Assembly (NCBI GenBank): GCA_021809225.1
Contig: JAKBAL010000008.1
Location: 1 to 14,359 of the forward strand
Source of the DNA: Pseudomonadota bacterium
GTDB taxonomy: Bacteria; Pseudomonadota; Alphaproteobacteria; UBA9655
Reading direction: 5' to 3'
Length of the DNA: 14,359 nucleotides
The translations under genes were made by a program, and so were the position numbers. Of this stretch, positions 1 to 6,911 are shown one piece after another (within the stretch, counting starts at the first letter, position 1; every line of letters starts with the position of its first letter). The notes beneath the pieces are model-generated. The model ran no database searches. It saw only the letters and a list, made by a program, of their open reading frames with translations, and had not been told where the DNA came from.

Positions 1-119
1 AAGTCTTCACTGCTCTAAAGCGTCACTTGGTGAGCCTTAGAAAGAACGAAGATAGGCGAGGGAATGAGAGCTTCAGCGGGGCTCACAGAAGGGGGCAACA
101 GACGTGAGCTCGCGAAGAC
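1..119. other. Non-coding stretch downstream of rpmB with nested inverted repeats
   Basis: No convincing gene is visible here. Two nested complementary pairs can be seen: positions 3-8 with 114-119 (GTCTTC/GAAGAC), and 30-36 with 80-86 (GTGAGCC/GGCTCAC). The bases between them are relatively GC-rich and purine-rich compared with other intergenic DNA in the window. This could be a small structured RNA, the edge of a larger one, or read-through sequence after rpmB. I compared it by eye with 6S RNA, RNase P RNA and tmRNA and could not match any of them. The window edge cuts off whatever lies to the left. Confidence 0.2.
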
Positions 120-428
120 CTAGTCATGATTGTGGTCATGATCATGGGGGCAGCACTTTTTTTCAATCTGGCGTTTCAAGCGTCGGGCTGCAGCCGTGAG
201 CTTGCGATCAGTTGTTGATTTTAAAAACGTATCAATACCGCCATTTTTCTCAACAGTTCGAAGGCCTGAGGGAGTAACCCGCAGATGCACTTTCTGACCC
301 AAAGATTCGCTCAGAAAAGAAGCCTCTTGAAGGTTGATTCCAAAGGTTCGCCGAGATCTATTATTCGCATGAGAAACATTATTGCCGCTCATTACTTTTT
401 TTCCTGTGATGTCACATTCTCGTGCCAT
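120..428 (-). CDS. rpmB: 50S ribosomal protein L28, with Cys/His-rich C-terminal tail
   Basis: This is a protein of the large ribosomal subunit, 102 residues long, matching the long alphaproteobacterial form of L28 rather than the short form of about 78 residues in enterics. The N-terminus (CDITGKKVMSGNNVSHANN) and the following basic segment are characteristic. The motif TPSGLRTVEKNGG near residues 52-64 and the basic helix ending RRLKRQIEKK are also typical. The ATG at 428 is preceded by an AAGGA element. The unusual part is residues 92-102, CCPHDHDHNHD, which adds two cysteines and four histidines alternating with Asp/Asn, where the family normally ends in a plain Ala/Lys tail. That composition suggests metal binding, which is inference. 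The gene is monocistronic as far as visible and diverges from the gene starting at 608. Confidence 0.96.
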   Translation of the reverse strand: MARECDITGKKVMSGNNVSHANNRSRRTFGINLQEASFLSESLGQKVHLRVTPSGLRTVEKNGGIDTFLKSTTDRKLTAAARRLKRQIEKKCCPHDHDHNHD

Positions 429-462
429 GATAATTTTTCCTTACTGATCTAAAACTATCTAA

Positions 463-491
463 CATGTAAGTGACATTTAGGAAAAGGTCAA
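463..491 (-). promoter_or_regulatory. Putative sigma-70 promoter of rpmB
   Basis: On the minus strand a near-consensus -35 TTGACC (486-491) is followed after 17 bases by TACATG (463-468) as a -10. This sits about 40 bases upstream of the rpmB ATG. The -35 and spacing are good and the -10 is weak. Confidence 0.35.
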
Positions 492-607
492 GAATGTTGT
501 TTCGGTTGACGTGTTTGTGGATGACGGATTTCGAGATGGCCAATTCGAAAGTTTGTAATTGATTCCGCGCCTATGAGAGACTGAAACTCTAGTGAGGGAG
601 GAATTAA

Positions 608-1150
608 ATGCATCTTACCATAAGGCGGCGCGGAAGACCATGTCATCATCGCCCAAAGATTGATCTTGGTACACGAGAACTTCAACGAAAGCGAAAAACG
701 CTTTTGGAGAAGGGGAGGGTGCAAGACTCCTTTCTCGCAGAATCTTTGTTGGGGCTTCTTTATGCTCATGATGTTATCTCAGAACCTCTTTATGAAGCGG
801 GGTGCATTTTTGGAGAGCTGGGGTATGAGTATACACCTTGTTTAGGCCATGCCTTTCGACAACGTGCCAGCATTTTAACGTTGAACAGAGAGGGAACGGG
901 GGGAGGTCGTGGGCAATCTGTTCTTCCAGATTGGAAAGATGTAAAGCGAACCAAGGCCTGGCGTAAGGCTGTAAAGGCCCTAAAACAGGCAGGGCCGCGA
1001 CCTTATAAAGTTGTTCTAAAAGTTGTTTTCTATGATCAGGATCTGTATACGAATGCTTTTCCTCCCATCCTTTTAGAAGAAACGGGACCTTTGCAGCAGG
1101 GACTTGAATATCTTGATCACTATTTCAAAGAAGGATTGAAAGATAAGTGA
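608..1150 (+). CDS. Unrecognised 180-residue protein with AT-hook-like RGRP motif
   Basis: I do not recognise the family. The ATG at 608 has a strong ribosome binding site (GAGGGAGG, six bases upstream), so the gene is very likely real. The first 30 residues are very basic and include RRRGRPCHHRPK (residues 6-17), whose RGRP core resembles an AT-hook, followed by a conserved-looking KIDLGTRELQRKRKTLL segment. The middle (residues about 60-110) is hydrophobic and Gly-rich. The C-terminal third contains a KVVLKVVFYDQDLY stretch. There is no signal peptide or membrane segment, so a cytosolic, possibly nucleic-acid-binding protein is a fair guess. The last 26 bases overlap the convergent CCA/poly(A)-polymerase family gene, leaving no room for a terminator between them. 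Upstream, TTTCGA (529-534) and TCGAAA (545-550) form a small palindrome that might be an operator. Confidence 0.75.
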   Translation: MHLTIRRRGRPCHHRPKIDLGTRELQRKRKTLLEKGRVQDSFLAESLLGLLYAHDVISEPLYEAGCIFGELGYEYTPCLGHAFRQRASILTLNREGTGGGRGQSVLPDWKDVKRTKAWRKAVKALKQAGPRPYKVVLKVVFYDQDLYTNAFPPILLEETGPLQQGLEYLDHYFKEGLKDK

Positions 1151-2339
1151 GGCAAGCTTCGCGATCCGGCTCTAGGTCTTTTGAAATCCACCAGGTTTCA
1201 ATGGCTTTTAAAAGGACACCCATCTGCTGCCCTTCCTTGATACCGAGAGAAAGTAAATCTTTTCCCGTGAGCGGGAAGGAGGGGATGGTCCACAAATCAT
1301 AAAGCTGATGAATGTTTTTAAGAAATTGAGAGGCCTCTCCTAATGCTATCTTAGACTCTGCAACGCGGCGGGCTGTTTGCAAAAGAATAAGATCAAAAAT
1401 CCTATCTTTACCGCATAGATAGGCTTGGTGTTTAAAAGATTCTTCTGTAACAAGAGGATGTTTTTTTAGTAAAAAAGCAAGAGTGGCTTCTTGCTTTTTA
1501 GAGAGCCTAAGCTGAGTTTTAATTTCTGTTAAAGCAGGATGAAAAGCCGCTAACCTCAGAAGAGTTGAAGGCTCAATGCCTACTGTTTTTTCAAGGGTTA
1601 TAAGAGCTTTTAAGTCTTCCCACGTTTTGGGGTGAAGAATATAGGTTAAAACACCGGTTTCTTTCATCATATCGAGAGCACAAAGGGGGGAAGGAAGATC
1701 TAAGATCTTTAGGAATTCTTCTGTAACACGTTCGCGCGCAAGCTGGGGCAGGTGGGTAGCATAGAGTCTGCATGCCTGAAGACCTTCTCTATCATAAGGT
1801 TCTTGGCCAAACCGGGCAGAAAACCGGAAAAAACGTAGTATACGCAGGTAATCTTCTTTGATGCGCAGAGATGCTTCTCCGATAAACTGCAGCCGGTGGT
1901 CTTTAAGGTCTTTAAGGCCGTCTACGGGGTCAAACAGAAACCCCATTTTATCCGCATAAATGGCATTCATAGTAAAGTCACGCCTTAAAGCATCTTGTAC
2001 CCAATCTTCTGTGAAGGCTACATGAGCTTTTCGGCCAAAAGTTTTGACATCAACCCTCAAGGTTGTAATTTGGTAAGGTCTTTTATCAAGAACGGCTGTC
2101 ACGGTTCCGTGATCAATGCCTGTTGGAATAGCTTTAATATGGTGTTTGTGCAAAAGATCCATCACCCAATGGGGATCGCGGTCAACGGCTAGATCAATAT
2201 CGTTGACGGGAAGCCCTAAAAGACCATCTCTCACAGATCCTCCCACAAGTCGAAGAGTCGCCCCTTCTTTTTCAAAAAGGTCAAAGAGATGCTGAAGAGA
2301 AGGGAGCGTGAGCCAAGGGGAGGCAAGCCGTGTCGTCAT
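1125..2339 (-). CDS. cca: tRNA nucleotidyltransferase / poly(A) polymerase family protein
   Basis: This is a class II nucleotidyltransferase of the CCA-adding enzyme/poly(A) polymerase family, which adds or repairs the 3' CCA of tRNAs using CTP and ATP. Counting from the ATG at 2339, the signature LVGGSVRD is at residues 31-38 and the catalytic DIDLAV (two metal-binding Asp) at 47-52. RRDFTMNA is at 119-126, DPVDG at 137-141, and the RILRFFRFSARF helix near 166. A helical tRNA-binding half completes about 404 residues. The start at 2339 is chosen because its ATG shares ATGA with the cdsA stop, typical of translational coupling. An ATG at 2348 and a TTG at 2357 are alternatives. The family also includes PcnB-type poly(A) polymerases. 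As the only member visible, a CCA-adding role is more likely, but sequence alone does not settle it. Confidence 0.9.
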   Translation of the reverse strand: MTTRLASPWLTLPSLQHLFDLFEKEGATLRLVGGSVRDGLLGLPVNDIDLAVDRDPHWVMDLLHKHHIKAIPTGIDHGTVTAVLDKRPYQITTLRVDVKTFGRKAHVAFTEDWVQDALRRDFTMNAIYADKMGFLFDPVDGLKDLKDHRLQFIGEASLRIKEDYLRILRFFRFSARFGQEPYDREGLQACRLYATHLPQLARERVTEEFLKILDLPSPLCALDMMKETGVLTYILHPKTWEDLKALITLEKTVGIEPSTLLRLAAFHPALTEIKTQLRLSKKQEATLAFLLKKHPLVTEESFKHQAYLCGKDRIFDLILLQTARRVAESKIALGEASQFLKNIHQLYDLWTIPSFPLTGKDLLSLGIKEGQQMGVLLKAIETWWISKDLEPDREACLTYLSILL

Positions 2340-3007
2340 AAATGACATATTTGCCAAAGAGCGAGAGCAAATGAGATCGCAAGAAAGCTATCAAGGCGAT
2401 CTAAAAAGCCTCCATGGCCAGGAATTAAGAAGCTTGAATCCTTGACATTGCTCCAGCGTTTACACATGGATTCTAAAAGATCTCCTCCCTGAGCAATGAA
2501 TACCAAAAGCGCAATTCCCGCGAAATTAAAAACACCCGGAAAAAGCCAGAATGAGGTTTCGTAGCCGATGGCTGTTCCGCCAATCATGCCTCCCATAAAC
2601 CCAGACCATGTTTTATTGGGACTGATAGAAGGAGCCAGTTTGGGACCCTTTAAAAGCCTCCCTGTTGCGTAAGCAACGCTATCTGTGCTCCACACAAGGA
2701 ACAAAAGCCAATACATAAGCTTCCAGCCTTCTGGGACGGAAAGATATTGAAATACCCAAAGAAATGCTAAAAGGAGATAAGATGTTCCAAGAAGAATGCA
2801 GCTGAGCTTTTGCCAAAAGATCAAACGATTTTTGAGGCATAAAAAAAACCATTCCACACAAAGACATACTACGATGATTCCCCCTAGAACAAGGCTATAG
2901 GGTGGACCTTGGTAAATGATGTAAAGAGAAACAGGGATAAGGATGAGTGCCGAGAGGATCCGATATTTAAGGTCGGTTGCTTTGCGAAACTTAGGCTGCC
3001 GTGCCAA
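2336..3007 (-). CDS. cdsA: Phosphatidate cytidylyltransferase (CDP-diglyceride synthase)
   Basis: This is an integral inner-membrane enzyme that converts phosphatidic acid and CTP to CDP-diacylglycerol, the branch point of phospholipid synthesis. The 223 residues form a series of hydrophobic helices (about 18-32, 37-58, 66-90, 96-112, 135-150 and 155-175). The CdsA signature spans residues 180-206, with the KRWSNVKDSS and PGHGGFLDRLD motifs and QGGDLLES just before it. The protein is shorter than the enteric enzyme of about 285 residues, the difference lying in the N-terminal membrane segments, as in several alphaproteobacteria. The start is a TTG at 3007, overlapping the uppS end by 17 bases, with a GAGAG element upstream. 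No in-frame ATG exists near the N-terminus. The stop overlaps the next gene as ATGA. Confidence 0.95.
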   Translation of the reverse strand: MARQPKFRKATDLKYRILSALILIPVSLYIIYQGPPYSLVLGGIIVVCLCVEWFFLCLKNRLIFWQKLSCILLGTSYLLLAFLWVFQYLSVPEGWKLMYWLLFLVWSTDSVAYATGRLLKGPKLAPSISPNKTWSGFMGGMIGGTAIGYETSFWLFPGVFNFAGIALLVFIAQGGDLLESMCKRWSNVKDSSFLIPGHGGFLDRLDSFLAISFALALWQICHL

Positions 3008-3713
3008 AGCGTCTCTCTCGATTTTGATAGGTTAGTAGAGCCTCCATAAAATCTTCTGGTGTAAAGTCTGGCCAAAATTTGTCGACGAACACAAGTTCTG
3101 TATAGGCAACTTGCCATAATAAATAATTACTGATGCGTTGTTCTCCGCTCGTTCGAATGAGGAGGTCAGGGTCCGGGACTCCTGCAGTATAAAGATATTG
3201 CTCAAAAATTTGCTCTGTAATTTTATCAGGGTCAAGTCTTCGGTCTCGTGCCTTTTGTGCGATTTCCCTCACCGCATTTATAATTTCAGCGCGGCTTCCA
3301 TAGCTAATAGCCATCTGAATGGTAAGCTTCTTGTTCAATTTTGTGAGTTCTTCGACTTTCTCGACAAGACTCAAGATCGTATTAGGTAAAAGTCCTCGCT
3401 CACCAATAACTTTAAGTCGAACCCCATCTTTATGAAGTTCTTCAGCTTCTGTTTCAAGATAATGCTTGAGAAGAGCCATGAGACCCGAGACTTCATGAGG
3501 ATCGCGTCTCCAGTTCTCAGAAGAAAAAGCATACAAGGTAAGATAAGAAACACCTATACGTGAGGCTGCCGTTACGATTTCTCGCGCAACTTCACTTCCT
3601 CGCTTATGCCCTTCTAGACGGGAAAGAGATTGTTCACGCGCCCATCGACCATTGCCGTCCATAATAATAGCCACGTGTTGAGGAATTTTCAAAAGACGTT
3701 GCTCATTCATCAT
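2991..3713 (-). CDS. uppS: Isoprenyl transferase (undecaprenyl diphosphate synthase)
   Basis: This is a cytosolic cis-prenyltransferase that condenses farnesyl diphosphate with eight isopentenyl diphosphates to undecaprenyl diphosphate, the lipid carrier for peptidoglycan and other envelope polymers. The first conserved block HVAIIMDGNGRWAR (residues 13-26) contains the catalytic Asp19. FSSENWRR is at 63-70. The C-terminal block with RTSGEQRISNYLLWQ, followed by AYTELVF, binds the homoallylic substrate. The length of 240 residues is normal. Two ATG codons lie in tandem at 3713 and 3710, and neither has a strong ribosome binding site. The gene lies between frr and cdsA, the usual alphaproteobacterial order, but is separated from frr by a palindromic repeat. 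Confidence 0.97.
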   Translation of the reverse strand: MMNEQRLLKIPQHVAIIMDGNGRWAREQSLSRLEGHKRGSEVAREIVTAASRIGVSYLTLYAFSSENWRRDPHEVSGLMALLKHYLETEAEELHKDGVRLKVIGERGLLPNTILSLVEKVEELTKLNKKLTIQMAISYGSRAEIINAVREIAQKARDRRLDPDKITEQIFEQYLYTAGVPDPDLLIRTSGEQRISNYLLWQVAYTELVFVDKFWPDFTPEDFMEALLTYQNRERRFGTAA

Positions 3714-3787
3714 TGTTCGGTGTCCAATGTTTAGTATTCAAGAGGCAGCTTAATACGAGTGAACAGCCATATCAACCTTATTATATT

Positions 3788-3878
3788 TTTCTGGATTGCT
3801 TCGGGCTGTTGCCCTCGCAAAGACGACTGGGGGAGCTGTCTTTGCGAGGCCCCGTAGGGGCCCGCGGCAATCCAGAAA
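3788..3878. repeat. 91-bp nested palindromic repeat between frr and uppS
   Basis: A perfect 12-bp outer inverted repeat (TTTCTGGATTGC at 3788-3799 with its complement at 3867-3878) encloses three further pairs. These are CGGGC (3802-3806) with GCCCG (3860-3864), a perfect 12-bp pair CCTCGCAAAGAC (3813-3824) with GTCTTTGCGAGG (3838-3849), and a small CCCC-GTA-GGGG hairpin (3850-3860). The words 'GCGAGG' and 'GCAATCCAG' resemble intergenic palindromes that are repeated in many intracellular alpha- and gammaproteobacteria. It would form a large RNA structure in the frr-uppS transcript, and could stabilise or attenuate it. Confidence 0.8.
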
Positions 3879-3906
3879 TTTAAGTTCATGATAAGGAAAC
3901 AGAGCT

Positions 3907-4464
3907 TCAAACGTGCAGGATTTCTTTTTCTTTGTGGGATAAAGCCTCATCCACTTTTTTAATAAATTCATCGGTTACTTTTTGGATTTCGTCCGAGAGA
4001 CGATGGGATTCATCCTCTGAAATATGCCCTGCTTTTTCATTGGTTTTAATTTGGTCCATACCATCCCGCCTTATGTTACGAATGACCACGCGCCCTTGCT
4101 CAGCGTATTTGCCTGCAACTTTTCCAAGTTCTTTACGACGCTCTTCACTTAGCTCAGGAAGAGGGACGCGGATCACTGATCCTGCACTGGAAGGATTGAG
4201 GCCAAGCCCTGCGTCTCGAATGGCCTTTTCAACTGCTGGTGCTAAGGAAGCATCCCACACTTGAACCATCAAAAGTCGGGGTTCAGGAACGTTAATATTG
4301 CCAACCTGATTAATATGGGTTCGACTTCCATAAGCCTCCACCGTGACTGATTCCAAAAGATTGGGGGAAGCTCTTCCTGTTCTTAAACCAGAAAAATCCT
4401 TATGGACAGCATCGAGTGCCCCTTCCATACGTGTTCTTAACGCTGAGACGATTTCCTTACTCAC
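3907..4464 (-). CDS. frr: Ribosome recycling factor
   Basis: This factor splits the post-termination ribosome together with EF-G in the cytosol. The length of 185 residues is exactly the usual family length. Recognisable blocks are [20 protein letters not shown] (27-46), the [14 protein letters not shown] strand (58-71), and the long helix segment [20 protein letters not shown] with the [10 protein letters not shown] motif that follows. The start is a GTG at 4464, supported by AAGAGGT four bases upstream. The normal neighbour upstream would be pyrH, but here pyrH lies about 4.6 kb away behind an accessory islet. The gene therefore needs its own promoter (see 4493-4498). Confidence 0.97.
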   Translation of the reverse strand: MSKEIVSALRTRMEGALDAVHKDFSGLRTGRASPNLLESVTVEAYGSRTHINQVGNINVPEPRLLMVQVWDASLAPAVEKAIRDAGLGLNPSSAGSVIRVPLPELSEERRKELGKVAGKYAEQGRVVIRNIRRDGMDQIKTNEKAGHISEDESHRLSDEIQKVTDEFIKKVDEALSHKEKEILHV

Positions 4465-4492
4465 GGTGACCTCTTATGTATTTGACTTTCCG

Positions 4493-4498
4493 ACTATA
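4493..4498 (-). promoter_or_regulatory. Candidate -10 element for frr
   Basis: On the minus strand the sequence reads TATAGT, about 30 bases upstream of the GTG start of frr. No matching -35 is found at 16-18 bases. It is reported because frr has been cut off from the pyrH transcript and must be transcribed from somewhere in 4465-4895. Bases 4500-4640 hold nothing else I can support. Confidence 0.25.
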
Positions 4499-4640
4499 CT
4501 CATTTTTGGCGATTGAGGGAAAAATAATGATTTCCTCATTTTTATAATGAAAGAAAGACTAACTTTATTTTTCAAAAATCTCAAGATAAGGTTTCCATCA
4601 TTTTGAAGTGTAAGAAGAGTGGAGATTAAAAAATTTTTTG

Positions 4641-4832
4641 GTAACCATTAACCCGTCCACCCACACGGTGTCATCCTTGGGCTAGAAGCGATTGATTTTC
4701 AAAGAAAATCGTAGCGCTTCTTGACCCGAGGATCTTGTTGCCAAAGAGATCCTCGGCCAAGAAATGCTAATGTTTTCCCTTGGAAAACAAGAATTTCTTG
4801 CCAAGAATGACACAGACGGGGTGAGTGGTTAC
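4641..4832. repeat. 192-bp cruciform-like repeat with three internal hairpins
   Basis: The ends are complementary: GTAACCA (4641-4647) pairs with TGGTTAC (4826-4832), and GTGTCATCCTTGG (4668-4680) pairs with CCAAGAATGACAC (4801-4813) with one mismatch. Between the arms lie three hairpins. The first joins 4684-4700 and 4704-4721 (AGAAGCG...GATTTTC/GAAAATC...CGCTTCT). The second is CGAGGATCT (4727-4735) with AGATCCTCG (4747-4755), a perfect 9-bp stem. The third is AAGAAAT near 4759 with ATTTCTT near 4793. No coding frame crosses it. The organisation fits a miniature palindromic or MITE-like intergenic repeat. Copy number cannot be judged from this window. Confidence 0.75.
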
Positions 4833-4840
4833 TTTTTTTG

Positions 4841-4869
4841 TTGAATTTTATATTATTTTATTGTATAAG
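4841..4869 (+). promoter_or_regulatory. Putative sigma-70 promoter of the F-box/Sel1 gene
   Basis: TTGAAT (4841-4846) is followed after exactly 17 bases by TATAAG (4864-4869), about 63 bases upstream of the ATG at 4932. It begins only eight bases after the end of the palindromic repeat. Confidence 0.5.
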
Positions 4870-4931
4870 TGCGTATCATTTAAAAGTATTTTATTATGTT
4901 GGTGAATTTTTGTTACAAAAGAGGTGTAGAT

Positions 4932-6860
4932 ATGTTGAAAATGTATGTAAGTTTATTTGCCTTAATGGGTGTCATGGGTTCCCTGTCCGAGCCCGCATGG
5001 TGTATGGAAGAAGAAGTAGCAGTAGCAGAGTCGTCCGGTAAGCGTCGTCATGAGAAGAATGGGGAGTTAGAGCACCAAAGAAAAAAGAAAGGAGCCAAAA
5101 AAAATCAACCTAAGCTTGAACCGACTCTTCGTGGTTGTCCCTCTGAAATTCATCAGCATATTTACTCATTTCTATTTTCGGGAACGTTACCTGAAGTTGT
5201 TAAAAATTTTGCAAGCCTGGAACTGACAAGTCCTTTGTTCCTCCCTGAGACAATGTATGCAATACAGCAGAGAACGCTTAGCTTAAAAAAATCCATAAGA
5301 AATTCCAATCTTGAAGAATGGGAGCAAAATTCACACCTACGCGACTTTGTACAGGCTCACTTCATCATGGATACAATCAAGCAAGCTCAAGGATTGGACA
5401 TTCTTGGTCGTGAGCGCGTGTATCTTAATGCTTTGCAGGAAGAATCTTTTGTCGCAGAAAGCCGACTTTTAGCCTATCAGCTAGCTTTGAGTTGGAACAG
5501 CCATTATCAGAGGGATGAAGATATAAAAAGAAATACAAATACAAACATTCATTATGGCAGGAGTTATGAATTTGACGCAATATCACAAAAGCTCGCAAAA
5601 GAAAAAACAACAGCCACTTTTCATTCCTTTTTGCGAGATCTTAAGAAAGATAAAGCTCAACATCGTCCTTTTGATTCTGAAAAGTATAAAGCCCTCTTAG
5701 AAATTTACTATTTTCTAAGAAAAGATCCCCAAGCCATTCCTATGTTTAACTATTCAGATCCGGTAGGGGACGAACTGAAAGAAATAGCAAAACAAGAGGA
5801 TTTAGGAGCTCTTTCAAAAATTCCACCAGCTCAGTTAAATTTGCTGGGTTCATTTAATAATTTTTATTTAGATATGCGCTTTTCAAAAAATAGCGTTTTT
5901 TTACAAGGAAAAATGTTTCTGGGAAGCGCCATACAGGGGGACCCAGTCGGACAATTTAGCCTTTCTTGTCTATATTTGTCGGATCATAATAACATTATGA
6001 GCTTTTTACTTGAAGAAAATGATGCATGTGATGATAATGCATTTAATTACCTTGTAGCTCGAAGGGAGAACAAGACTCAACCTAATAGAATTGAAAATTG
6101 TGATGTCCCGCTAACAAATGATCCAGAGTGTCAACTTGCTGGAGCCTATTGGACGGGTGAAGCTGCAGAGAAGGGTCTCCCCGAAGCACAGAACAACTTG
6201 GCCATCTTACAGTTACAAGGGATTGGGGTTTCTCAAGATAAAGCTCAGGCTTTTAGGGGCTTCACAGAAGCCGCTGGAAAAGGGCTTGCTTTTGCCAGAT
6301 ATAACCTCGGTGTTTGTTATGCAGATGGAATTGGCACTGACCAAAATGATGGTCTAGCTCTTAAGTGGTTTAAAAAAGCTGCTAAGCGAGGGATGACACG
6401 TGCCCAATTCAATGTCGGGTATTATTACCAGGTAGGAAAGGGCTGTGATCAAAGTGATTCCGAAGCTGTTAAATGGTATCAAAAAGCTGTTAACAATGAA
6501 GACCCTTTTTCTTATAACTCTACGATTAATCAAGAGCTTGATTCAGCCGCTGAAAACAACCTTGGCATACTTTATGAGCTTGGACGGGGCGTGGAACAAG
6601 ATCTGTCAAAGGCTTATGAATTATATAGCTCCGCTTGGGGGCAAGAGAATGAAGAGCCATGTTTAAACCTTCGGCGTTGTTATAAGAATGGGATAGGTGT
6701 TTCTGAAGGGAAAAATAAAGAGGAAGAAATTGAGGAATTAAATGAATCTGCTGCATCTTTATTTACGAAAGAAGGGGAATTCTTTGCCATGGATGATACC
6801 GTTCCAGTTCAAATGAAGCCGAAAAATTGGTTTTTCATGGTTTACCCAGAATACAAATAA
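4932..6860 (+). CDS. Secreted Sel1-repeat protein with F-box-like segment (candidate effector)
   Basis: The ATG at 4932 is chosen because AGAGGTG lies seven bases upstream and it starts a clean signal peptide (residues 1-24, hydrophobic YVSLFALMGVMGSL, then PAWC). An ATG at 4896 lacks both. The mature protein, about 618 residues, opens with a strongly basic stretch (37-60, including RKKKGAKK) resembling a nuclear localisation signal. Residues 67-105 read CPSEIHQHIYSFLFSG...FASLELTSPLF, whose pattern of hydrophobics, early Pro and late SLTS-like turn resembles an F-box. A long helical region follows, then at least four Sel1/TPR-like repeats from about 405 to 600, with cores such as EAQNNLAILQLQGIGV and ARYNLGVCYADGIG. 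Sel1 repeats are protein-binding solenoids. The combination suggests an exported, host-interacting protein, but that function is inference. The gene is convergent with a second Sel1 gene. Confidence 0.88.
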   Translation: MLKMYVSLFALMGVMGSLSEPAWCMEEEVAVAESSGKRRHEKNGELEHQRKKKGAKKNQPKLEPTLRGCPSEIHQHIYSFLFSGTLPEVVKNFASLELTSPLFLPETMYAIQQRTLSLKKSIRNSNLEEWEQNSHLRDFVQAHFIMDTIKQAQGLDILGRERVYLNALQEESFVAESRLLAYQLALSWNSHYQRDEDIKRNTNTNIHYGRSYEFDAISQKLAKEKTTATFHSFLRDLKKDKAQHRPFDSEKYKALLEIYYFLRKDPQAIPMFNYSDPVGDELKEIAKQEDLGALSKIPPAQLNLLGSFNNFYLDMRFSKNSVFLQGKMFLGSAIQGDPVGQFSLSCLYLSDHNNIMSFLLEENDACDDNAFNYLVARRENKTQPNRIENCDVPLTNDPECQLAGAYWTGEAAEKGLPEAQNNLAILQLQGIGVSQDKAQAFRGFTEAAGKGLAFARYNLGVCYADGIGTDQNDGLALKWFKKAAKRGMTRAQFNVGYYYQVGKGCDQSDSEAVKWYQKAVNNEDPFSYNSTINQELDSAAENNLGILYELGRGVEQDLSKAYELYSSAWGQENEEPCLNLRRCYKNGIGVSEGKNKEEEIEELNESAASLFTKEGEFFAMDDTVPVQMKPKNWFFMVYPEYK

Positions 6861-6873
6861 ACATTTCCATCTC

Positions 6874-6908
6874 CTCTGCATCATGGCAGATTTATCCATG
6901 GTGCAGAG
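6874..6908. terminator. Bidirectional hairpin terminator between convergent Sel1 genes
   Basis: CTCTGCATCATGG (6874-6886) pairs with CCATGGTGCAGAG (6896-6908) over 13 positions with one wobble, around a nine-base loop. It lies 14 bases after the stop of the plus-strand gene and just beyond the stop of the minus-strand gene. The T-rich tract after it is short, so partial Rho dependence is possible. Confidence 0.6.
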
Positions 6909-6911
6909 AAC

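Noticed and set aside
3..101. Short plus-strand open frame at the left edge as the end of a protein gene
   Set aside because: The 33 codons are dominated by Arg, Gly and Ser with no recognisable pattern. It cannot be supported without the left flank.
488..769. 93-codon minus-strand ORF opposite the gene at 608
   Set aside because: It overlaps a gene with a strong ribosome binding site, has low-complexity unconvincing protein sequence and no ribosome binding site of its own.
4838..5041. 67-codon ORF overlapping the start of the F-box/Sel1 gene
   Set aside because: It is in a different frame, includes the promoter, and lacks a ribosome binding site.
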